This document shows, piece by piece, positions 58,266-64,000 of a DNA stretch of 64,000 nt. Source of the stretch: Microbacterium kyungheense (GTDB taxonomy: Bacteria; Actinomycetota; Actinomycetes; Actinomycetales; Microbacteriaceae); contig NZ_VFPE01000001.1 of assembly GCF_006783905.1 (NCBI RefSeq), positions 744,001 to 808,000 of the forward strand. Direction: 5' to 3'. The position numbers and the translations under genes are program-made. The first letter of the stretch is position 1; each line of letters begins with the position of its first letter. A model generated the notes under the pieces. The model was given only the letters and a program-made list of their open reading frames with translations. It had not been told where the DNA came from and ran no database searches.

Positions 58266-58282
58266 TCCTTGATGATAGCGAA

Positions 58283-58296
58283 AGAATTGCAACTCT
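58283..58296. promoter_or_regulatory. TTGCAA-core palindrome in the regulator-pckG gap
   Basis: AGAATTGCAACTCT is a near-perfect palindrome around TTGCAA, 18 bases upstream of the regulator start and within the divergent promoter region. RamB sites in corynebacteria share a TTGCAAA element, so it may be the site of this regulator. The rest of the 124-base gap has no further symmetry I can see. Confidence 0.6.
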
Positions 58297-58389
58297 TGAC
58301 ACGCAGAATCGTGGGAAGAGGCATCCATCACGCGTGAAAGTAGAGGAAGAGCACGAATCTGCACGTCGAAATCAACGAGGAGCGACACC

Positions 58390-60285
58390 ATGGCCCTTGC
58401 CGACATCTTCACCCGTATCGAAGGATCGACCTCGTCGAACGCCGGGCCCGCCCGTCCGACCGCGACCCGGACGTACGGCGAGCTGCCGACCGTGTCGGGC
58501 GAGGGCATGGTCGCACTGCGCGAGTGGGTCGACGAGATCGCGGCGCTGACCAAGCCCGCCCGCATCCACTGGGTCGACGGGTCGCGCGCCGAGAACGACG
58601 CCCTGCTGCGCCAGCAGGTCGACGAGGGCAAGCTCATCAAGCTCAACCCGGAATGGCGGCCGGGCTCGTACCTGGCGCGCTCGCACCCGAGCGACGTCGC
58701 GCGCACCGAGGCACGCACCTTCATCGCCTCCGAGCGTGAAGAGGATGCCGGTCCCACGAACAACTGGGCCGCCCCTGACGAGATCCGTGCCACCATCACC
58801 CCGCTGTTCGACGGCTCGATGAAGGGCCGCACGATGTACGTCGTGCCGTTCTCGATGGGTCCGGTCGGCGGGCCGCTGTCGCACATCGGCGTGCAGGTCA
58901 CCGACAGCGCCTACGCCGTCACCTCGATCGGCATCATGACCCGCGTCGGCAACGACGTGCTGCGCGAGATCGCCGCCGGTGCGCCGTGGGTCAAGACCGT
59001 CCACTCGGTGGGCGCCCCGCTGCAGCCCGGCCAGCAGGACGACGCGTGGCCCTGCAACGACGAGAAGTACATCGTGCACTTCCCCGAGACGCTCGAGGTC
59101 TGGTCGTACGGCTCGGGCTACGGCGGCAACGCGATCCTCGCGAAGAAGTGCTTCGCGCTGCGCATCGCCTCGGTCATCGGCCGCAACGAGGGCTGGCTCG
59201 CCGAGCACATGCTGCTCATCCGCGTGATCGATCCCGCAGGGCGCGCCTACCACCTCGCCGCGGCGTTCCCGTCGGCGTGCGGCAAGACGAACCTCGCGAT
59301 GCTGCGCCCGACGATCCCCGGCTGGCGCGTCGAGACCCTCGGCGACGACATCGCCTGGCTGCGGCCCGGCGAGGACGGGCGCCTCTGGGCCATCAACCCC
59401 GAAGCGGGCTTCTTCGGCGTCGCACCGGGCACCGGCGAGTCCACCAACGTCACGGCCGTCGAGACGCTGTGGGGCAACACGATCTTCACGAACGTCGCGC
59501 TGCGCCCCGACGGCGACGTGTGGTGGGAGGGTCTCACGGACGAGCCGCCGGCAGAGCTCACCGACTGGGAGGGCAAGCCCTGGACGCCGGCATCGGGTCG
59601 CCCCGCCGCGCACCCGAACTCGCGCTTCACGGTCGCCGCGGCGCAGTGCCCGCAGATCGCGGACGACTGGGACGCGCCGCAGGGCGTGCCGCTCGACGCC
59701 ATCCTGTTCGGCGGCCGCCGCGCCACCAACGTGCCGCTCGTGGTCGAGGCCACCGACTGGACGCACGGCGTCTTCATGGGCTCCAACGTGTCGTCCGAGC
59801 GCACGGCGGCCGCCGAGGGCACCGTCGGCGAACTGCGCCGCGACCCGTTCGCGATGCTGCCGTTCTGCGGCTACAACATGGCGGACTACTTCGGCCACTG
59901 GCTGAAGGTCGGCCAGAAGCTGCGCTTCGACCGCGCGCCGCGCGTGTTCCAGGTGAACTGGTTCCGCAAGGGCACGGACGGCCGGTTCCTGTGGCCCGGC
60001 TTCGGCGACAACTCGCGCGTGATCGACTGGATCATCCGCCGCGTCGAGGGCGAGGTCGGCGCCGTCGACAGCCCCATCGGCCGGCTGCCGCACGCCGAGG
60101 ACCTCGACCTCGACGGCATCGAGGTGCCCCAGGCCGACCTCGATGAGCTGTTCGCGGTCGACCCGCAGCTGTGGCTGCAGGAGGCCGACCTGACCGAGGA
60201 GTTCTACCGCACCTTCGAGGGGCGCGTGCCCGCGCCGCTGTGGGCCGAGCTGGCCGCGCTGCGGTACCGCCTGCAGCGCGCCTGA
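58390..60285 (+). CDS. pckG: Phosphoenolpyruvate carboxykinase (GTP)
   Basis: 631 residues, the GTP-type length. [16 protein letters not shown] is the kinase-1 loop with the P-loop Lys, [20 protein letters not shown] the metal-site segment, and [13 protein letters not shown], FPMxxFCGYN-like ([18 protein letters not shown]) and [20 protein letters not shown] complete the family. It makes PEP from oxaloacetate in gluconeogenesis on organic acids, the end products of the hpa and paa routes here. A terminator with 15-bp stems follows. Confidence 0.98.
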   Translation: MALADIFTRIEGSTSSNAGPARPTATRTYGELPTVSGEGMVALREWVDEIAALTKPARIHWVDGSRAENDALLRQQVDEGKLIKLNPEWRPGSYLARSHPSDVARTEARTFIASEREEDAGPTNNWAAPDEIRATITPLFDGSMKGRTMYVVPFSMGPVGGPLSHIGVQVTDSAYAVTSIGIMTRVGNDVLREIAAGAPWVKTVHSVGAPLQPGQQDDAWPCNDEKYIVHFPETLEVWSYGSGYGGNAILAKKCFALRIASVIGRNEGWLAEHMLLIRVIDPAGRAYHLAAAFPSACGKTNLAMLRPTIPGWRVETLGDDIAWLRPGEDGRLWAINPEAGFFGVAPGTGESTNVTAVETLWGNTIFTNVALRPDGDVWWEGLTDEPPAELTDWEGKPWTPASGRPAAHPNSRFTVAAAQCPQIADDWDAPQGVPLDAILFGGRRATNVPLVVEATDWTHGVFMGSNVSSERTAAAEGTVGELRRDPFAMLPFCGYNMADYFGHWLKVGQKLRFDRAPRVFQVNWFRKGTDGRFLWPGFGDNSRVIDWIIRRVEGEVGAVDSPIGRLPHAEDLDLDGIEVPQADLDELFAVDPQLWLQEADLTEEFYRTFEGRVPAPLWAELAALRYRLQRA

Positions 60286-60311
60286 CCGGCTCGGTCGCCG
60301 AGCCTGTCGAG

Positions 60312-60354
60312 GCGGATGCCCCGGCCTCACCTGTGCGGTGGCCGGGGCATCCGC
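60312..60354 (+). terminator. Terminator after pckG
   Basis: GCGGATGCCCCGGCC (60312-60326) pairs exactly with GGCCGGGGCATCCGC (60340-60354), followed by TTGTCGTTT. It is one of the GGATGCC-type stems. Confidence 0.85.
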
Positions 60355-60362
60355 TTGTCGTT

Positions 60363-60497
60363 TGTGGCGAGTCGCCACGTTCGCCGCGCGCGGTGCGTCG
60401 TTCGTGGCGACGCGTGTGGGTGGCGGCATCCCATCCCGCGACTGGGCCTGTGGCGAGTCGCCACGTTCGCCGCGCGCGGTGCGTCGTTCGTGGCGAC
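60363..60497. repeat. Two exact 49-bp direct repeats downstream of pckG
   Basis: The copies 60363-60411 and 60449-60497 are identical and offset by 86 bases. Each begins TGTGGCGAGTCGCCACG, itself a hairpin, and contains GTCGCCACG and CGTGGCGAC as 9-bp inverted arms. The 37 bases between them carry GGCGGCATCCC. No reading frame is evident in the gap between pckG and the ABC exporter. Confidence 0.9.
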
Positions 60498-60539
60498 TCG
60501 CGGGAAACTGGGCGCCACGCGGTCAGCCGACCCGCGGGC

Positions 60540-62519
60540 TCAGACCAGCAGCTGGTGCTTCGCGAGGTCGCGGTACAGGGGCGTCGTCTGCACGAGCTCG
60601 GAGTGGGTGCCCTGACCGACGACGCGGCCGTGGTCCATCACGACGATGTGGTCGCTGTCGACGACGGTCGACAGCCGGTGCGCGATCACGATGAGCGTGC
60701 GGCCGGCCGCCACGGCGTCGATCGCGTCGCGCATCCGCTGCTCGTTGAGGCCGTCGAGCGACGACGTGGACTCGTCGAGCAGCAGGATCGGGGGAGCGGC
60801 CAGCAGCGCGCGCGCGATCGCGAGCCGCTGACGCTCGCCGCCCGACAGCATGACGCCCGACTCGCCGACGGGCGCGTCGATGCCGAGCGGGTTGCGGTCC
60901 AGCACCTCGCCGAGGTTTACCGCGCGCAGCACGTCCTCGCACTGCGCGTCGGAGGCCTCGGGCGACGCGAGCCGCAGGTTGTCGCCGATCGTGCCCGCGA
61001 GCGTGGGGGCATCCTGCTCGACGTAACCGAGCTGCGCGCGCAGCGCGTCGCGGTCGAGCGTGCGCACGTCGGCGCCGCCGAGCAGGATCGCGCCGCCGGT
61101 CGGGTCGTAGAACCGCTCGATGAGCGCGAGGGTCGTGCTCTTGCCGGCGCCCGACGGGCCGACCAGTGCCACGCGGGCACCGCGCGGGACCGTGAACGAG
61201 ACGCCGCGCAGCACGTCGCCGTCGGAGTCGAGGGATGCCGCATCCGCGACGTGCCCGTCGGCCGAGGCGCCGTCGCCGAGGGCGATCACCGACGTGTCGA
61301 CGTGGGCGCTCTCCAGGACCGCCAGCGCTTCGGACTCGGCCTTGCGCCGGGCGGCGACGACGTTCTCTGGGTAGCGGAAGCGCACGTCGCGGAACTCGAT
61401 CGCCGCGGCCGCGGGGGTCGGGACGCCGGGGGCGGCGGCATCCTCTTCTCGCACGCGTGCCGCGATCGCGGCGTCGTCCTGCGCCTCGACCGGAAGGTCG
61501 AGCACCTCCTGGATGCGGCCGAGCGCTCCGAGCGCCTGGCTGACGGACGTGATGGCGCCGAAGAACGAGCCCAGCGGCGCGATCAGCATGAAGAGGAACA
61601 TGATGAAGGTCACGAGGCTGGCGATCGTCAGCGCCCCGGTGGCGACGCGGAAGCCGCCGAGGCCGATCACCACCAGCAGCGAGACCTGCAGCGCGATGCC
61701 CGCGATCGGCACGACGAGCGCTGACACCTTCGCGATGCGCACGCCCACGTCGAACGCGTCGGTCGCCTGGCTGGTGACGGCCGTGACCTCGCGGTCGGTC
61801 GCGCCCGAAGCGCGCACGGTGCGGATCGATCCCACCGCGCGCTCGACGCCGGACGCGAGGGCGCCGACCTTCTCCTGCTGCTCGGTCGAGGCGGTGCGGA
61901 TGCGGCCGCTGAGCGCCGTGACGCCCAGCACCGAGATGCCGATGACGACCACGATGATCGCCAGCAGCACGGGGTCGATGAACGCCATCGCGACGAGGGC
62001 CCCGACGAACAGCAGGGCGTTGCCGACAGAGTCGGCGAGCCCCTGCGTGAGCGCCGCGTATAGCAGGGTCGTGTCGCTGCCGACGCGCGAGACGAGGTCG
62101 CCCGTGCGGCGGGCGTCGAACTCGCTGATCGGCAGGTGGAGGATGCGGGCGATGAGCCGTCGCCTGCTGGAGTACACGACGGCGGTGCCGGTGCGCTGCA
62201 GCAGGTAGTGCTGATAGCCCGAGATCAGCGAGCCCAGGATCACGAAGCCCACGAGCGCCCACACCAGCAGGCCGAGGTCGAGGTTCTCCTGCACGCGCGT
62301 GATCACCTGGCCTACCAGCAGCGGCTGGACGAGGGACGCGCCGGCGCTCAGGATGCTGAGCACGACGACCACGGCGATGGTGCCCTTGTGCTCGAACAGG
62401 TAGGGCAGCAGCTGGCCGAAGGTCGCGCGCGGTCCCTCCTGCTTGATGCGTCGGGATCGGATGCCGCGGCCTCGTGCGGGGGCGGCGGTGGGGGCTTCGT
62501 CGAGTTCGGCGGAGGGCAT
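60540..62519 (-). CDS. ABC exporter, fused permease and ATPase
   Basis: 659 residues. Six membrane helices span about 45-320 (IAVVVVLSILSAGASLVQPL, LLVWALVGFVILGSLISGYQ, VGNALLFVGALVAMAFIDPV). The nucleotide-binding domain has LVGPSGAGKSTTLALIERFY (Walker A), LGYVEQDAPTLAGTI (Q-loop), MLSGGERQRLAIARALLA (signature) and PILLLDESTSSLD (Walker B). A ~60-residue insert before the NBD (AEAxLAVLESAHVDTSVIA) is unusual. A type IV multidrug or lipid exporter is likely, acting as a homodimer. The start at 62519 lies 26 bases after the small HTH gene in the same operon. Confidence 0.93.
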   Translation of the reverse strand: MPSAELDEAPTAAPARGRGIRSRRIKQEGPRATFGQLLPYLFEHKGTIAVVVVLSILSAGASLVQPLLVGQVITRVQENLDLGLLVWALVGFVILGSLISGYQHYLLQRTGTAVVYSSRRRLIARILHLPISEFDARRTGDLVSRVGSDTTLLYAALTQGLADSVGNALLFVGALVAMAFIDPVLLAIIVVVIGISVLGVTALSGRIRTASTEQQEKVGALASGVERAVGSIRTVRASGATDREVTAVTSQATDAFDVGVRIAKVSALVVPIAGIALQVSLLVVIGLGGFRVATGALTIASLVTFIMFLFMLIAPLGSFFGAITSVSQALGALGRIQEVLDLPVEAQDDAAIAARVREEDAAAPGVPTPAAAAIEFRDVRFRYPENVVAARRKAESEALAVLESAHVDTSVIALGDGASADGHVADAASLDSDGDVLRGVSFTVPRGARVALVGPSGAGKSTTLALIERFYDPTGGAILLGGADVRTLDRDALRAQLGYVEQDAPTLAGTIGDNLRLASPEASDAQCEDVLRAVNLGEVLDRNPLGIDAPVGESGVMLSGGERQRLAIARALLAAPPILLLDESTSSLDGLNEQRMRDAIDAVAAGRTLIVIAHRLSTVVDSDHIVVMDHGRVVGQGTHSELVQTTPLYRDLAKHQLLV

Positions 62520-62545
62520 GGGTGTACCTCGTTCGTGAAGGGGGC

Positions 62546-62761
62546 TTACCTTCGACCGTACTTCTTGTGGACGGCCTGTCTGCTCACGCCGAGGGCGCTC
62601 GCGATCGCCTGCCACGAGAAGCCGAGGTTGCGGGCCTTGCGCACCTGCACCTCTTCGGCGCGGGCGAGCTCACGGCGCACCTCGGCGAGGCGGTGCAGCT
62701 CGGCCAGCGGCTCGCGCTCGCCGGCCGCGCCGATGAGGGTCTGCAGGTCGTCGCCGCTCAT
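62546..62761 (-). CDS. Small helix-turn-helix protein, probable exporter regulator
   Basis: 71 residues. The C-terminal half has NLGFSWQAIASALGVSRQAV followed by HKKYGRR, a short HTH of the sigma-region-4/AsnC-type seen in many actinobacterial miniregulators. The N-terminal half is a charged helix (LAELHRLAEVRRELARAEEV), probably for dimerisation. It is the first gene of the ABC-exporter operon. Two palindromes (62867-62886, 62896-62913) lie upstream, between it and the divergent ABC genes, so it is the natural candidate to bind them. Confidence 0.82.
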   Translation of the reverse strand: MSGDDLQTLIGAAGEREPLAELHRLAEVRRELARAEEVQVRKARNLGFSWQAIASALGVSRQAVHKKYGRR

Positions 62762-62866
62762 CGTGCCGCCTCTCGTGTCGAGTGGATGCTCCCCACACCC
62801 TCTCCACGCATCGCTTCGCGCTGCGCGGAGCCTCGGGGCGCGTGGGCCCACGCGGTGAGGCATCCA

Positions 62867-62913
62867 GCGTCAACCATAGTTGACGCACCGCGGGTCGTCA
62901 ACTCAAGTTGACG
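62867..62913. promoter_or_regulatory. Two tandem GTCAAC/GTTGAC palindromes between divergent ABC genes
   Basis: GCGTCAAC-CATA-GTTGACGC (62867-62886) and CGTCAACT-CA-AGTTGACG (62896-62913) are both exact palindromes with the same CGTCAAC arms; their centres are 28 bases apart. The second overlaps the promoter side of the + strand ABC gene. Confidence 0.8.
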
Positions 62914-62949
62914 CTGGGCCGTGTCGGCAGGGCGCGCTACTGTGTTCCG

Positions 62950-63891
62950 GTGCCCGCCCCCGTGATCTCAGCGTCGAACCTCGCCAAGGCCTACAAGGTC
63001 AAGGGCAAGCCCGACTTCGTCGCCGTCGACGGCCTCTCGTTCGAGGTCGCGCCCGGTGAGTCGTTCGGCCTGCTCGGCCCCAACGGCGCAGGCAAGTCCA
63101 CCACCATGAAGATGGTCGGCGCCGTCTCGACCCGCTCCGGCGGCGACCTGTCGATCCTCGGGCTCGATCCCGACCGGTACGGTCCCGAGATCCGCTCGCG
63201 CCTGGGTGTCGTCCCACAGCAGGACAACCTCGACGGCGAGCTCAACGCCCGCGAGAACCTCTACATCTACGGCCGGTACTTCGGGCTGCCGGGCAAGGTG
63301 TGCCAGCAGAAGGCGGACGAGCTGCTGGCGTTCGCGCAGCTCGAAGACAAGGCGAAGAGCAAGGTCGACGCGCTGTCGGGCGGCATGAAGCGGCGGCTCA
63401 CCATCGCGCGTGGACTCATCAACGACCCGCGCATCCTGCTGCTCGACGAGCCCACCACGGGCCTGGACCCGCAGGCCCGTCATGTGCTGTGGGACCGCCT
63501 GTTCCGACTCAAGGAGCGCGGCACGACGCTCGTGCTCACCACGCACTACATGGACGAGGCCGAGCAGCTGTGCGACCGGCTCATCGTCGTCGACAAGGGT
63601 CGCATCATGGCCGAGGGCACGCCCGCCTCGCTCATCCGCGAGCACTCCAGCCGTGAGGTGCTCGAGGTGCGCTTCGGGTCGGACCGCAACCAGCAGGTCG
63701 CCCCGCAGCTGGCGAGTATCGGCGACCGCGTCGAGGTGCTGCCCGACCGCATCCTGGTCTACGCCCACGACGGCGAGTCTGCGCTCGAAGCCGTCACGCA
63801 CCGCGGGCTCACGCCGCTCACCTCGCTGGTGCGCCGGTCCAGCCTCGAGGACGTGTTCCTTCGACTGACCGGAAGGTCGCTGATCGAATGA
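62950..63891 (+). CDS. ABC-2 type transporter ATP-binding protein
   Basis: 313 residues from a GTG at 62950. LLGPNGAGKSTTMKMVG (Walker A), LGVVPQQDNLDGELNARENL (Q-loop), ALSGGMKRRLTIARGLIND (signature) and ILLLDEPTTGLDPQARH (Walker B) are intact. The C-terminal ~80 residues are the DrrA/NodI-type extension. TACTGT at 62938-62943 is a -10-like box 6 bases before the GTG, suggesting a leaderless transcript. It overlaps the permease gene by ATGA. Drug or polysaccharide export is typical of this group. Confidence 0.94.
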   Translation: MPAPVISASNLAKAYKVKGKPDFVAVDGLSFEVAPGESFGLLGPNGAGKSTTMKMVGAVSTRSGGDLSILGLDPDRYGPEIRSRLGVVPQQDNLDGELNARENLYIYGRYFGLPGKVCQQKADELLAFAQLEDKAKSKVDALSGGMKRRLTIARGLINDPRILLLDEPTTGLDPQARHVLWDRLFRLKERGTTLVLTTHYMDEAEQLCDRLIVVDKGRIMAEGTPASLIREHSSREVLEVRFGSDRNQQVAPQLASIGDRVEVLPDRILVYAHDGESALEAVTHRGLTPLTSLVRRSSLEDVFLRLTGRSLIE

Positions 63892-64000
63892 GCGGGCGTT
63901 CCGAAGAGGGCGTGCCGCAGCCCGGCGCCGCGTCGGCGGTCACCGCGCACCCCACGACCGAAGAGCTGCGCGCCGAGGCGATGGAGTGGGGCCGCAAGCC
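63888..64000 (+). CDS. ABC-2 type permease, 5' part only
   Basis: The ATG at 63888 overlaps the stop of the ATPase gene (ATGA), and the frame runs to the window edge. The first 37 residues are a polar N-terminus (SGRSEEGVPQPGAASAVTAH) with no membrane helix yet, as is common before the first helix of ABC-2 permeases. The call rests on position behind an ABC-2 ATPase. Confidence 0.7.
   Translation, partial: MSGRSEEGVPQPGAASAVTAHPTTEELRAEAMEWGRK

Noticed and set aside
1..64000. tRNA, rRNA, integrase, transposase or attachment sites
   Set aside because: I looked for cloverleaf-like TTCGAATC/CCA contexts and transposase motifs and saw none I could defend; this was by eye and a covariance-model scan could still find a tRNA.

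Overview
The window is high-GC actinobacterial chromosome, roughly 70 % G+C by eye. Many genes start with GTG, and ATGA, GTGA and TGATG stop/start overlaps are frequent. Gene content (amino-sugar genes, a glyA-folD pair under a ZTP riboswitch, GTP-type PEP carboxykinase with a RamB-like regulator, an LPXTG surface protein, complete paa operon parts) and terminators built on a GGATGCC/GGCATCC stem fit Microbacteriaceae, most likely Microbacterium. This assignment is inferred from style and content, not from a search. I see no rRNA, tRNA, CRISPR array, prophage or insertion sequence.

Layout. 1-12 kb: amino-sugar use (a ROK kinase cut by the window edge, nagB, and a GH20 lipoprotein with nagA), a FAD-linked oxidase, a membrane-anchored sigma factor with a long repetitive tail, and ZTP-riboswitch-glyA-folD. 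12-15.8 kb: a MarR/flavodoxin-like pair with a perfect operator, an ECF42-type sigma factor with its YCII/DGPF partner, and small membrane proteins. 15.8-24 kb: a homoprotocatechuate (3,4-dihydroxyphenylacetate) meta-cleavage cluster (hpaI, hpaH, hpaD, hpaE, a GntR regulator and a FAH-RraA fusion) divergent from an MHS-family transporter. 24-25.6 kb: a sortase-anchored beta-propeller protein. 25.6-35.5 kb: a TetR (PaaR-like) regulator and the phenylacetyl-CoA epoxidase pathway (paaF, H, Z, I, A, B, C, D, E, G). 35.5-45 kb: an LLM oxidoreductase, a TetR/FAD monooxygenase pair, a ThDP enzyme, and an IclR regulator divergent from a MobA-like hydroxylase followed by succinate-semialdehyde dehydrogenase. 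45-57 kb: a mixed stretch of small enzymes, regulators and unknown proteins; part of it looks compositionally different. 57-64 kb: RamB-like regulator/pckG and two ABC exporters separated by a small HTH gene and two palindromic operators.

How the genes work together. The hpa genes convert homoprotocatechuate to pyruvate and succinic semialdehyde. The distant hydroxylase-gabD unit could supply the first hydroxylation and the last oxidation of that route. The paa genes open the ring of phenylacetyl-CoA by epoxidation, isomerisation, hydrolysis and beta-oxidation. PEP carboxykinase with its acyl-CoA-type regulator then directs C4 acids into gluconeogenesis. HpaBC, HpaF, PaaK and PaaJ are not in the window.

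The most unusual signals are non-coding or in-frame oddities. They include a 62-bp perfect palindrome and a sigma factor whose repeat tail is cut by an amber codon but whose coding signal continues. Palindromic REP-like elements are embedded in frame in PaaH, PaaC, PaaA, MobA and the FAH-RraA linker. A GGATGCC motif recurs throughout, both inside genes and in terminators.
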